From: Hydrogenophaga sp. Root209
Lineage (GTDB): Bacteria > Pseudomonadota > Gammaproteobacteria > Burkholderiales > Burkholderiaceae_C
DNA length: 64,000 nt
Assembly: GCF_001428625.1 (NCBI RefSeq)
Contig: NZ_LMIE01000030.1
Location: 293,993 to 357,992, forward strand
Direction of reading: 5' to 3'
A program made the position numbers and the translations under genes. The notes beneath the pieces are model-generated. The model was not told the origin of the DNA. It ran no database searches and saw only the letters and a program-made list of their open reading frames with translations. How positions within the stretch are numbered: the stretch's first letter is position 1; the number at the start of each line of letters is the position of its first letter. Below, piece by piece: positions 18,085 to 26,441 of this stretch.

Positions 18085-19113
18085 TCAGGCCACCTGGGCG
18101 GACTCCGTCAGGGATTCGGCTTCGATGCTCTCCTGGGCCATGGCCCAGACCTCGCGCGGGGGCAACGGCTTCAGGCGGTGGTCGCTCCAGATCTGGCGCC
18201 AGCGCCGCGCGCCGCGCAGGCCGTGGCGCAGACCCAGCATGTGGCGCGCGATCGCATACCAGGGGCAGCCGTCTTCCACAAACGCGCGCTCCATGTAGGT
18301 CACCATCTGCTCTTCCACCGCTTCGCGCGTGAGCGTGCTGGGTGCCGCGCCGAAAAAGGTCTCGTCCCACGAGGTGAGCTGCCAGGGGTTGTGGTACGCC
18401 TCGCGTCCCACCATCACGCCGTCCACGTACTGCAGGTGCTCGGCAATCTGGTCGTTGGTGGTGATGCCGCCGTTGATGCCGATGGTGAGCTTCGGAAAGT
18501 CGCGTTTGAGGCGGTAAGCCAGCTCGTAGCGCAGCGGCGGCACTTCGCGGTTTTCTTTCGGCGAAAGCCCGTCCAGCCAGGCATTGCGCGCGTGCACCAT
18601 GAACACGCTGCAGCCTGCCTCGCTCACCGTGCCCACGAAATCGCGCACGAAGTCGTAGCTCTCCACGCGGTCGATGCCGATGCGGTGTTTCACCGTGACC
18701 GGGATCGACACCGCGTCCACCATGGCCTTCACGCCATCGGCCACGGTCTGCGGCTCGGCCATCAGGCAGGCACCGAAGGCACCGCGCTGCACGCGGTCGC
18801 TGGGGCAACCGCAGTTGAGGTTGATCTCGTCGTAGCCCCACTCTTCGCCCAGCCGGGCGGCCATGGCCAGCTCGGCCGCATCGCTGCCGCCGAGCTGCAG
18901 GGCCACGGGGTGCTCTTCGGCATTGAAGCGCAGGTGGCGCTGCACGCTGCCGTGCGCGAGCGCGCCGGTGGTCACCATCTCGGTGTAGAGCAGGGTCTGC
19001 TTGGTCAGCAGCCGGTGCAGGTAACGGCAATGCCTGTCCGTCCAATCCATCATCGGCGCCACCGAGAGGCGCCAAGGGTTGTGTTGTGGGTGGTGGGGGC
19101 TGTCTTCAATCAT
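18085..19113 (-). CDS. dusA: tRNA-dihydrouridine(20/20a) synthase
   Basis: A 342-residue FMN enzyme that reduces U20/U20a in tRNA D-loops. It has VAPMMDWTDRHCRYL near the start, the FMN-barrel motif INLNCGCPSDRVQRGAFGAC with the catalytic cysteine of the Dus family (GACLM), VKHRIGIDRVESYDFV, and NGGITTNDQIAEHL. These are DusA-type and not DusB/C features. It is on the minus strand, converging with the GntR gene 12 bases away, and follows the HD-GYP gene by 53 bases upstream on the other side. Confidence 0.92.
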   Translation of the reverse strand: MIEDSPHHPQHNPWRLSVAPMMDWTDRHCRYLHRLLTKQTLLYTEMVTTGALAHGSVQRHLRFNAEEHPVALQLGGSDAAELAMAARLGEEWGYDEINLNCGCPSDRVQRGAFGACLMAEPQTVADGVKAMVDAVSIPVTVKHRIGIDRVESYDFVRDFVGTVSEAGCSVFMVHARNAWLDGLSPKENREVPPLRYELAYRLKRDFPKLTIGINGGITTNDQIAEHLQYVDGVMVGREAYHNPWQLTSWDETFFGAAPSTLTREAVEEQMVTYMERAFVEDGCPWYAIARHMLGLRHGLRGARRWRQIWSDHRLKPLPPREVWAMAQESIEAESLTESAQVA

Positions 19114-19166
19114 CTGTGGAATGGCTCACGGGCTCGGGCTGAGACTGTACCGCGCCATCTGCGCGT

Positions 19167-20372
19167 TCACAGGCGGGCCAGCAGTTTGGCCACACTCACC
19201 ACCACCTTCACATCACCGGGCGCCAGACTGGCCTTGACTTCGAAGGCGGGGTCCGTCGTGTCGCGCAAGGCGGGCTCGCCCAGCGGCAGGCCCTGGCGGC
19301 CGACGATGGCAAACACCGCCGGTGCATTGGCTTTGGCGCCGCGTCGCGCCACCACCCCCACCTCACCGCTGGCCAGGTGGACGTAGCTGCCGGGTGGGTA
19401 GAAGCCGATGTTCTTGATGAACAGCGCCCCCAGGGGGTCGGGCGTGAGGTCGGCGCCCAGGTACAGCTCGCGCGCCACCTGCTGCGAGAGCAGGCCGCCG
19501 CGGCTCTTGCGTGGGCTGATGGAGGCGACGTACACATCGGCCATTTGCAGCAGGTGCTGGAGGGCACCGCTGACCCGCTTGCCTGCCGGGTAGCCCTGGC
19601 CATCGGGGCGCTCATGGTGATCTTCCACCAGTTGCAGCCAACTCGCATCCACCACGCCGAGCTGGCGCAACACCGCTGCGCTGCGATTCGGATGCTCCCG
19701 CACGGTCGCGCGCTGCTGCTCCGACAGCGCCCCCGCCTGACGGGCCATGTCGTCGTGGGCGCGGGTCATGCCGATGTTCATGGTCAGGGCCGCGCGCGAC
19801 AGCGTCTGCTGATCAGCTACCGCCATGCCGGCCGACGGTCCCACCAGGGCGCAGAGGCCGGCCGTGAGCAGCGCATGCGTGGCGCTGTAGTGCATGCGTG
19901 GATCGAACAGCAATTGCACCAGCACCAGCAGGCTGCCGTCCGGCTGCTCGCGCCAGAGTTTTTCGGACCGCGCGTGCAATCGGTCCATACGCTCCATGAA
20001 CTGGCTCGCCTCGGCGCCCTGATGCAACAAGGTGGTGAGTGCGGCGTGGATGTCTGGCCAGGCTTCTGTCGCGGTGAGATCCTCGCGAATCTCGGGTTTG
20101 TTCTGCACCGGCACCATGGCGTCGACCCCGGCGATGCGGCTGAGCGACTCGTTGCTGCGCACCATGCGGTCCAGCGCCGCGGTGTAGTTGTAGCTCACGG
20201 CTTGCCAGTCGGCGGCCAGCACCATGGGCGAATGCAGCATGAGGTGGCCGCGGTGCTGTTCGGAGGTGATGGGCTCGCCCTTGCGCAGCAACAGCACGCC
20301 CTTGGGGTCCCAGATGTTCACGGGCACGGGCTGGTTGAGCGCCAGGGATTCCAGGGGAAGCGGCTTGTACAT
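19167..20372 (-). CDS. HD-GYP-fold protein with a degenerate HD motif
   Basis: A 401-residue cytoplasmic protein. The middle part aligns with HD-GYP cyclic-di-GMP phosphodiesterases: EHP at 226-228 and DHHERPDGQGYPAGKRVSG at 251-269 with the GYP intact, followed by MADVYVASISPRKSRGG. The helix that should read LLHDIGK is LTMNIGM here (about 196-202), so the metal-binding His-Asp pair is missing. The N-terminal 100 residues resemble the small domain often preceding HD-GYP. A PilZ-like or beta-rich C-terminus (about 320-401) follows. It is likely a c-di-GMP binder or an inactive enzyme, although the fold assignment is firm. Confidence 0.8.
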   Translation of the reverse strand: MYKPLPLESLALNQPVPVNIWDPKGVLLLRKGEPITSEQHRGHLMLHSPMVLAADWQAVSYNYTAALDRMVRSNESLSRIAGVDAMVPVQNKPEIREDLTATEAWPDIHAALTTLLHQGAEASQFMERMDRLHARSEKLWREQPDGSLLVLVQLLFDPRMHYSATHALLTAGLCALVGPSAGMAVADQQTLSRAALTMNIGMTRAHDDMARQAGALSEQQRATVREHPNRSAAVLRQLGVVDASWLQLVEDHHERPDGQGYPAGKRVSGALQHLLQMADVYVASISPRKSRGGLLSQQVARELYLGADLTPDPLGALFIKNIGFYPPGSYVHLASGEVGVVARRGAKANAPAVFAIVGRQGLPLGEPALRDTTDPAFEVKASLAPGDVKVVVSVAKLLARL

Positions 20373-20434
20373 GCAGGCAATGTATACGCAGTCGAAGGAC
20401 GTGAGTCACCGGAAAACCACCAGCAAACGCTCAC

Positions 20435-20457
20435 AAAAAACCCCGCCAAAGCGGGGT
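20435..20457 (-). terminator. Rho-independent terminator of the phaC-phaA-phaB operon
   Basis: On the minus strand ACCCCGC-TTTG-GCGGGGT is followed by six T, 120 bases after the phaB stop. Confidence 0.88.
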
Positions 20458-20479
20458 GTTGGACTGAAACGTCTTCCCC

Positions 20480-20577
20480 AGTGACACCGCGGGACCGGCT
20501 TTGCCGGACCGCAGGTGTCGCCCCTTTGAGGGGGTGACGCGCTCGCAAGTGCGAGTGCGGCGCGGGGGTGGGCCAAT
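20480..20577. repeat. G+C-rich intergenic repeat-like segment
   Basis: This stretch between the phaB stop and its terminator contains nested palindromes: GGACCGGCTTTGCCGGACC, CCCCTTTGAGGGGG and GCGCTCGCAAGTGCGAGTGC. The middle element resembles CCCCCCGAGGGGG at 53508-53521. Such segments are frequent between genes in Comamonadaceae; I see no coding potential. Confidence 0.45.
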
Positions 20578-21315
20578 TCAGCCCATGTGCAGGCCGCCGT
20601 TCACCGAGAAGTCGGCGCCGGTGGCGTAGCCGCCGTCTTCGCTGGCCAGCCAGGCGATGATGGAGGCGATCTCGCCGGGTTCGCCCAGGCGCTTCACGGG
20701 CACGGTGGCCACGATCTTCTCCAGCACGTCAGGGCGGATCGCCTTGACCATGTCGGTGCCGATGTAGCCCGGGCTCACGGTGTTGACCGTCACACCCTTG
20801 TTGGCCAGCTCCTGTGCCAGCGCCATCGAGAAGCCGTGCATGCCGGCCTTGGCGGCCGAGTAGTTGGTCTGGCCAGCCTGGCCTTTTTCACCGTTGACCG
20901 ACGAGATGTTGATGATGCGGCCCCAGCCTTTTTCCACCATGTCGGCCACGACCTGTTTGGTCACGTTGAACATGGAGTTGAGGTTGGTCTCGATGACGGC
21001 GTCCCAGTCTTCGCGCGACATCTTGAGGAACATGCGGTCGCGCGTGATGCCGGCGTTGTTCACCAGCACGTCGATGGTGCCGTGCTCGGCCTTGGTCTTG
21101 GTGAAGGCTTCCACCGTGGACGCCCAGTCGCCAACATTGCCAACCGAGGCGTAAAACGTGAAGCCCAGTGCCTTCTGCTCGTCCAGCCATTTGGTGTAGT
21201 CGCGCGTGGGGCCACAGCCGGCGATGACCTTGAAGCCTTCCTTGTGCATGCGCTGGCAGATGGCGGTTCCGATGCCACCCATGCCACCGGTGATGTAGGC
21301 TACTTTTTGACTCAT
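20578..21315 (-). CDS. phaB: Acetoacetyl-CoA reductase
   Basis: A 245-residue SDR enzyme that reduces acetoacetyl-CoA to (R)-3-hydroxybutyryl-CoA with NADPH. It has the nucleotide-binding ITGGMGGIGTAICQRM, NNAG in VLVNNAGITRDRMFLKM, the catalytic Ser in IINISSVNGEKGQAG and YSAAK (Tyr/Lys). GYIGTDMVKAI and the ending GGLHMG are diagnostic for PhaB over FabG. Third gene of phaC-phaA-phaB. A good ribosome site (AGGAGAACCCCC) precedes the start. Confidence 0.95.
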   Translation of the reverse strand: MSQKVAYITGGMGGIGTAICQRMHKEGFKVIAGCGPTRDYTKWLDEQKALGFTFYASVGNVGDWASTVEAFTKTKAEHGTIDVLVNNAGITRDRMFLKMSREDWDAVIETNLNSMFNVTKQVVADMVEKGWGRIINISSVNGEKGQAGQTNYSAAKAGMHGFSMALAQELANKGVTVNTVSPGYIGTDMVKAIRPDVLEKIVATVPVKRLGEPGEIASIIAWLASEDGGYATGADFSVNGGLHMG

Positions 21316-21394
21316 TGGGGGTTCTCCTCTGGTTTGTGTATTGGGCTGCAGGGCACGCGTGGCCCTTCAGCAGCCTTTTGAATCTACCGGCAAA

Positions 21395-22573
21395 TCAGCG
21401 TTCGACCGCGAGGGAAACCCCCATACCGCCACCGATACACAGCGCGGCCACGCCCTTTTTCGCGTCGCGGCGAATCATCTCGTGCAGCAGCGTCACCAGG
21501 ATGCGGCAACCGGACGCACCAATGGGGTGACCGATCGCGATCGCACCGCCGTTCACGTTCACGCGCGCCGGATCGATGTCCAGCGCCTTGTTGACCGCGC
21601 AGGCTTGTGCGGCAAAGGCTTCGTTGAGTTCGAACAAGTCCACGTCGGCCGCTTTCCAGCCCGCGCGCGCCAGCGCCTTCTGGGAGGCAGGCACCGGGCC
21701 CATGCCCATGGTGGCCGGGTCCAGGCCGCTGGTGCCGAAGGCGGCGATGCGAGCCAGTGGCTTCAAGCCCAACGCGGCGGCCTTCTTCGCGGTCATCACC
21801 ATCACGGCGGCCGCGCCGTCGTTCAGACCCGAGGCGTTGCCTGCCGTCACGGAACCGGCCTTGTCGAAGGCGGGGCGCAGACCGGCCAGCGCTTCGGCGT
21901 TGGTCTTCTTGTTGATGAACTCGTCAGCGTCGAACACAACCGGATCGCCCTTGCGCTGCGGAATGCTCACACCCACGATCTCGTCCTTGAATTTGCCCGC
22001 GTCTTGTGCCGCGCTGGCCTTTTGCTGGCTGCCCAGGGCGAGCGCGTCCTGCATGTCGCGCGTGATCGCGTGGGCCCTGGCCACGTTTTCGGCGGTGATG
22101 CCCATGTGGTACTGGTTGTACACGTCCCACAGGCCGTCGACGATCATGGTGTCGACCATCTTCCAGTCGCCCATGCGCTGGCCATCGCGGCTGCCGTTGA
22201 GCACGTGCGGCGAGGCGCTCATGTTTTCCTGGCCACCGGCGATCACGATCTCGCTGTCGCCCCAGGCCACGGCCTGCGCGGCCAGCATCACGGCCTTGAG
22301 GCCTGAGCCGCACACGGCATTGATGGTGAGCGCCGGGGTTTCCTTGGCCACACCGGCCTTCATCATGGCCTGGCGCGCCGGGTTCTGCCCGACACCCGCG
22401 GCCAGCACCTGGCCCATGATCACTTCACCGATCACGTCGGCGGGCAGGCCGGTGCGCTCCAGCATGGCCTTGATGACGATGCTGCCGAGCTCGGTGGCGG
22501 GGACTTTGGCGAGCGAGCCGCCAAACTTGCCGACGGCGGTGCGGGCGGCTGAAACGATGACGATGTCTTCCAT
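21395..22573 (-). CDS. phaA: Acetyl-CoA acetyltransferase (beta-ketothiolase)
   Basis: A 392-residue thiolase that condenses two acetyl-CoA to acetoacetyl-CoA. The first catalytic cysteine is in INAVCGSGLKAVMLAAQA, the histidine in AIGHPIGASGCRILVTLLHE and the second cysteine in ALCIGGGMGVSLAVER. NEAFAAQA is present. Length is normal. Between phaC and phaB on the minus strand; an inverted pair of palindromic repeats lies in the 108-base gap towards phaC. Confidence 0.95.
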   Translation of the reverse strand: MEDIVIVSAARTAVGKFGGSLAKVPATELGSIVIKAMLERTGLPADVIGEVIMGQVLAAGVGQNPARQAMMKAGVAKETPALTINAVCGSGLKAVMLAAQAVAWGDSEIVIAGGQENMSASPHVLNGSRDGQRMGDWKMVDTMIVDGLWDVYNQYHMGITAENVARAHAITRDMQDALALGSQQKASAAQDAGKFKDEIVGVSIPQRKGDPVVFDADEFINKKTNAEALAGLRPAFDKAGSVTAGNASGLNDGAAAVMVMTAKKAAALGLKPLARIAAFGTSGLDPATMGMGPVPASQKALARAGWKAADVDLFELNEAFAAQACAVNKALDIDPARVNVNGGAIAIGHPIGASGCRILVTLLHEMIRRDAKKGVAALCIGGGMGVSLAVER

Positions 22574-22602
22574 GGGTCTTCCTCTTTGGTTTGCAATCTG
22601 GT

Positions 22603-22676
22603 CCGTTCGCCCTGAGCTTGTCGAAGGGCTTGCAACGGTGTTGGCGAGGGCTTCGACAGGCTCAGCCCGAACGGGG
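22603..22676. repeat. Inverted pair of palindromic repeats between phaC and phaA
   Basis: CCGTTCGCCCTGAGCTTG (22603 onward, ending TCGAAGGG at 22628) faces GGGCTTCGACAGGCTCAG (22648 onward, ending CCCGAACGGGG at 22676), 19 bases apart. On the transcript of the pha operon each copy and the pair together could fold into stable hairpins between the phaC and phaA coding parts. Confidence 0.88.
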
Positions 22677-22681
22677 TTTCT

Positions 22682-24535
22682 TCAGGCTTTGGCTTTGACG
22701 TATCTGCCAGGTGCGGGCTCGATGGCAGCGTAAGTCTTGCCCTTGCCATAGGATTTGGGCGCAGCAATTTGCTTGCCAGCCTGTGGCTTGAGCCACGCGG
22801 CCCAGTCGGTCCACCAGCTGCCGGGCTGTTCATCGGCGCTGGCGATCCATTCGTTCACGTCCTTCGGGAACTTGGTGGACGAGCCGATCCAGTGGCTGCG
22901 CTTCTTTTTGCTCGCCGGGTTGATCACGCCGGCGATGTGGCCCGAGGCGCCCATGACGAAGCGCTTCTTGCCCGGGAACACCTGTGTGCTCGCGTAGGCG
23001 CCACCGATGGGCACGATGTGGTCTTCGCGCGAGCCGTAGATGTAGACCGGCAACTTCACTTTGCGGAAGTCGATCTTCTCGCCGCACACCGTCATCTTGC
23101 CGGGCTTGATGAGGTTGTTCTCCAGGTACATCTGGCGCAGGTAACGCGCGTAGTACGGACCCGGCAGGTTGGTGCTGTCGGAGTTCCAGTACAGCAGGTC
23201 GAACGGCGGCGGTGTTTCGCCCTTGAGGTAGTTGCCCACCACGTAGTTCCACACCAGGTCGTTGGGCCGCAGGAAGCTGAAGGTGGTGGCCAGGTCGCGC
23301 CCGGGCATCAGGCCGCCATCCTTGAACTGCATCTCGCGGTACTTCACGAAGTTCTCGTCGATGAACACATCGAGGATGCCGGTGTCGGTGAAGTCGAGCA
23401 GCGTGGTGAGGAAGGTGGCGCAATTCACCGGCTCTTCACCGCGCGCGGCCAGCACCGCCAGCGCCGTGCCCAGCATGGTGCCGCCCACGCAAAAGCCCAG
23501 CGCGTTGATGGTCTCGGCGCCGGTGATGTCCTGCGTGACGCCGATGGCCTTGATCACCGCGTCTTCGATGTACTGGTCCCAGGTGGCCTTGGCCAGCGAT
23601 TCGTCGGGGTTGCGCCAGCTCACCACGAAGGTGCGATGACCCTGCTCCACGCAATAGCGGATCAGCGAGTTCTCGGGCTGCAGGTCGAGGATGTAGAACT
23701 TGTTGATGCAGGGCGGCACCAGCAGGAACGGGCGCTCGTACACCTTGGCCGTGAGAGGCTTGTATTCGATCAACTGAAACAGCTCGTTCTCGAACACCAC
23801 CGCACCTTCGGTGGTGGCCACGTTCTTGCCCACCTCGAACACGCTCTCGTCGGTCATGGACACATGGCCCTGCTTCATGTCGTGCAGCAGGTTGGCCATG
23901 CCCTTGGCGATGCTCTCGCCCTGGGTGTCGATGGCCTTCTTTTGCGCCTCGGCATTGAACGCCAGGAAGTTGCTCGGCGCGCTGGCGTCGATCCACTGCT
24001 GCACCGCGAAACGCACGCGGGTGCGTGTCTTGGCGTCACCTTGCACAGCGTCGGCCAAGGCCATGAGGGTGCGCGCGTTGAGCAGGTAGGCGGCGGCGGA
24101 AAACGCAGCCATCGGGTTGCTGGCCCAGGCGTCCGAGGCAAATCGGCGGTCTCCCTCGGGCTTGACGGCGGGACCCTGGTTCCACAAACCGGTCACATCC
24201 TTCAGGTACTGGTTCTGAATCTCGAGCAGTTTTGCGGGGTCAAAACTCACCTGCTGGCCAGACGCGTTCTTGAACATGTCGCCCATGACGGGCATCGCGG
24301 GCATGCCCGGGAATGCCGCGCCCGCGGTGGGCATGGCCATGCCGAAGGGATTGGCGGCTCCTGCTTGCGGCATGAAGCTCTTGAACGCGGCGAAGGGATC
24401 GGTCGGACCGGCCTGGGCACCCGCCGCAGCCCCTGGAAAGGCCTGGGCCACCTGGGTCCATTGTTGAATGAGGCTCTTCTGGAACGCGCTGGCAGTCTCC
24501 AGCCAGTCGGTGGGTGGGGTTTTGCCCGATGTCAT
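22682..24535 (-). CDS. phaC: Class I polyhydroxyalkanoate synthase
   Basis: A 617-residue PHA synthase that polymerises (R)-3-hydroxybutyryl-CoA at the granule surface. The modified lipase box is GFCVGGTMLG with the nucleophile Cys349. The catalytic acid is in YIYGSREDHIVP and the histidine in GASGHIAGVINP. The N-terminal 100 residues are a Gly/Ala/Pro-rich segment before the conserved class I region (FLLVPPCINKFYILDLQPEN). Length fits class I (about 590-620). It is the first gene of the operon; no phaE or phaR subunit gene is near, as expected for class I. Confidence 0.96.
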   Translation of the reverse strand: MTSGKTPPTDWLETASAFQKSLIQQWTQVAQAFPGAAAGAQAGPTDPFAAFKSFMPQAGAANPFGMAMPTAGAAFPGMPAMPVMGDMFKNASGQQVSFDPAKLLEIQNQYLKDVTGLWNQGPAVKPEGDRRFASDAWASNPMAAFSAAAYLLNARTLMALADAVQGDAKTRTRVRFAVQQWIDASAPSNFLAFNAEAQKKAIDTQGESIAKGMANLLHDMKQGHVSMTDESVFEVGKNVATTEGAVVFENELFQLIEYKPLTAKVYERPFLLVPPCINKFYILDLQPENSLIRYCVEQGHRTFVVSWRNPDESLAKATWDQYIEDAVIKAIGVTQDITGAETINALGFCVGGTMLGTALAVLAARGEEPVNCATFLTTLLDFTDTGILDVFIDENFVKYREMQFKDGGLMPGRDLATTFSFLRPNDLVWNYVVGNYLKGETPPPFDLLYWNSDSTNLPGPYYARYLRQMYLENNLIKPGKMTVCGEKIDFRKVKLPVYIYGSREDHIVPIGGAYASTQVFPGKKRFVMGASGHIAGVINPASKKKRSHWIGSSTKFPKDVNEWIASADEQPGSWWTDWAAWLKPQAGKQIAAPKSYGKGKTYAAIEPAPGRYVKAKA

Positions 24536-24635
24536 GCTGTCTCCTGTGTCTTTGTGTGCGGCTTATCATCCCCGCGCTGGGGAGGAAATTCCGGGTTTTC
24601 CCCAGTATCTGCGTGTCGGCTTCCAGCAGACTGAC

Positions 24636-24992
24636 ATGGTTTCCCGGTCTGCAAGGATCACTGTGTACCTGGTCGTGATGGGTTGGATGTATGTGGTTCT
24701 GATGATGTCGGTGGCCGAAGCGACCAACACCACGGGCTCGGTCCTCGGGGCCATTGTGACCTTTTTTCTTTACGGTCTGCTGCCCGTGATACTGGTGGTT
24801 TACCTGATGAGGACGCCCGCGCGGCGCAAGGCCATCAAGGTGCGCGAAGCCGCCGAACACCAGGCGCAGATGGCGCGGCTGGCGGGCAATGCCGAGTCTG
24901 CGGAGGCGGCCTCAATCGATCCAGATACAGGCAGCCATGCGCCCGGTGCTGCCCAGGCGGCCAGCATCGCGCCGGTGCGAAAAGAAACGTGA
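24636..24992 (+). CDS. Small two-helix membrane protein of unknown function
   Basis: 118 residues from MVSRSARITVYLVVMGWMYV. Two membrane helices (about 9-27 and 36-57: VLGAIVTFFLYGLLPVILVV) are followed by a basic and Ala/Glu-rich cytoplasmic tail. A shorter start at MGWMYVV is possible. Similar small membrane proteins occur beside phaC in Comamonadaceae, but I know of no function. The last 81 bases overlap the 3' end of the convergent pgeF gene, which fixes this tail as translated DNA in two opposite frames. Confidence 0.65.
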   Translation: MVSRSARITVYLVVMGWMYVVLMMSVAEATNTTGSVLGAIVTFFLYGLLPVILVVYLMRTPARRKAIKVREAAEHQAQMARLAGNAESAEAASIDPDTGSHAPGAAQAASIAPVRKET

Positions 24993-25682
24993 GGTTTGTG
25001 TCACGGTGCACCAGGCGGCCGAGCCGTCGTTGCCGTGCACGTTGGTGATGCCGGCCTTCTGAAGGCGGCGCAGCGCCAACGCGGGCAGATCGGCCAGAAA
25101 CTTTCCTTTGCCAAGCGGCCAGAAATGCGCCGCGGTCTCGTGGTCCAGCGCGACAAACGCTTCGCACACCTCGGCCCCGACTTCGAATGCCTGCGGTCCG
25201 ATGCAGGGGCCCAGCCAGGCGATGATTTCACCTTCACCCGCGGCATCGCTCAACTCGCGCGCGGTGGCTTCGAGCACACCATGGACCAAGCCACGCCAGC
25301 CTGCATGCGCCGCGGCCACCGCGGTGCCCGAGGCGTGCGCAAAAAGCACCGGCAGGCAATCGGCCACCATGATGGTGGCGGCCACGTCAGGTACATGCGC
25401 CACACAAGCGTCGGCCACGGTGCCATCGGGCGTGTCGGGCTCCAGTCGCGCGATCTGTGTTCCATGCACCTGCTGCAGAAACACCGGGCGCGCGGGCGAG
25501 ATGAGCGCCGCGAGCCGCTCGCGATTGCCCGCCACGGCCAAGGGCTCGTCGCGCACGTGGTCGCCCAGGTTGAAACTGTCGAACGGGGCCACCGACACAC
25601 CGCCCACGCGCGTGGTGAACAGCGCTCGCACGCCGGGCGGCGCGGGCCAGTCGGGAACGATACCGTCCGCAGTGAGCAGCAT
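24912..25682 (-). CDS. pgeF: Peptidoglycan editing factor (YfiH/laccase-domain purine-nucleoside phosphorylase fold)
   Basis: A 256-residue zinc protein of the multicopper-like CNF1/YfiH fold. The metal and active-site residues are in VFLQQVHGTQI (His), TIMVADCLPVLFAH (Cys) and AAAHAGWRGLVHGVLE (His), with AWLGPCIGP further on. Family members remove wrongly incorporated amino acids from peptidoglycan precursors and have purine nucleoside phosphorylase activity. The start overlaps the upstream GST gene stop by one base (TGATG), so translation is probably coupled. Confidence 0.88.
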   Translation of the reverse strand: MLLTADGIVPDWPAPPGVRALFTTRVGGVSVAPFDSFNLGDHVRDEPLAVAGNRERLAALISPARPVFLQQVHGTQIARLEPDTPDGTVADACVAHVPDVAATIMVADCLPVLFAHASGTAVAAAHAGWRGLVHGVLEATARELSDAAGEGEIIAWLGPCIGPQAFEVGAEVCEAFVALDHETAAHFWPLGKGKFLADLPALALRRLQKAGITNVHGNDGSAAWCTVTQTSRFFSHRRDAGRLGSTGRMAACIWID

Positions 25683-26323
25683 CAGACTTCAGCGTCCGGG
25701 CAGGCCGAGGGCTGCGCCTGCTGGAACGCGGGGTGCTTCATGCAGGCGTCGAACGCGGCCATGGTGCGCGGCAGGCCGCTGAAATCGGTGTTGAAACGCT
25801 GGCCGTTGAAGATCTGCGGCACCAGGCAGCAGTCGGCCATGGTCGGCGTGTCTCCGAAACAGTAGGCTGACGTCGGTTGCTGCGCCAGCTGGCGTTCGAA
25901 GGACTCCAATCCGGTGCGCACCCAGTGGCGGTACCAGGTGTTCTTGGGCTCCTCTTCGACCTTGAGTTCCTTCGTGAGGTACTTGAGCACGCGCAGGTTG
26001 TTGATGGGGTGGATCTCGCAGGCCACGATCTGCGACAGGGCGCGCACGCGCGCACGGCCCAGCGCATCGGCCGGCAACAGCGCGGGCGCGGGCTGCTGCT
26101 CGTCGAGGTACTCGATGATCGCCATCGACTGCGTCAGGCGCGTGCCGTCGTCCAGCTCGAGCAGCGGCACCAGGCCCTCGACCGCTTTGTCGGTATAGGC
26201 CGGCAGCTTGTGATCACCACGCGCGATATGCACGGGCACGTAGTCATAAGCCATGCCCTTGAGCGCGAGCGCGATGCGCACGCGAAACGAGGCCGAGGAG
26301 CGGAAGTAGTTGTAGAGCTTCAT
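25682..26323 (-). CDS. maiA: Maleylacetoacetate isomerase / zeta-class glutathione S-transferase
   Basis: 213 residues. The N-terminal thioredoxin fold begins MKLYNYFRSSASFRVRIAL, the zeta-class signature in which Ser and Arg bind glutathione; the variable cysteine of the SSC motif is Ala. DGTRLTQSMAIIEYLDE is the glutathione-contact segment, and EIHPINNLRVLKYL lies in the helical domain. The enzyme class isomerises maleylacetoacetate or maleylpyruvate. A fumarylpyruvate hydrolase-like gene lies 8.5 kb away, so maleylpyruvate (gentisate pathway) is an alternative substrate. I chose this start because the upstream extension has no family similarity. Confidence 0.87.
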   Translation of the reverse strand: MKLYNYFRSSASFRVRIALALKGMAYDYVPVHIARGDHKLPAYTDKAVEGLVPLLELDDGTRLTQSMAIIEYLDEQQPAPALLPADALGRARVRALSQIVACEIHPINNLRVLKYLTKELKVEEEPKNTWYRHWVRTGLESFERQLAQQPTSAYCFGDTPTMADCCLVPQIFNGQRFNTDFSGLPRTMAAFDACMKHPAFQQAQPSACPDAEV

Positions 26324-26361
26324 GGGTGCCAAGGATACGGCAGGCACGGGCTGCAAACGCA

Positions 26362-26396
26362 GAAAGGGCCTGCACACCCCTCGGTGAGCAGGCCCC
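26362..26396 (-). terminator. Rho-independent terminator after the ene-reductase gene
   Basis: On the minus strand GGGCCTGC and GCAGGCCC form an 8-base-pair stem around a 14-base loop that is followed by CTTTCT. It lies 46 bases past the stop of the ene-reductase gene. The T tract is short, so efficiency may be modest. Confidence 0.65.
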
Positions 26397-26441
26397 ATTT
26401 TCAGGCCAAGCCATGTGTCCGAGGACACGTGTCCCAGGACT

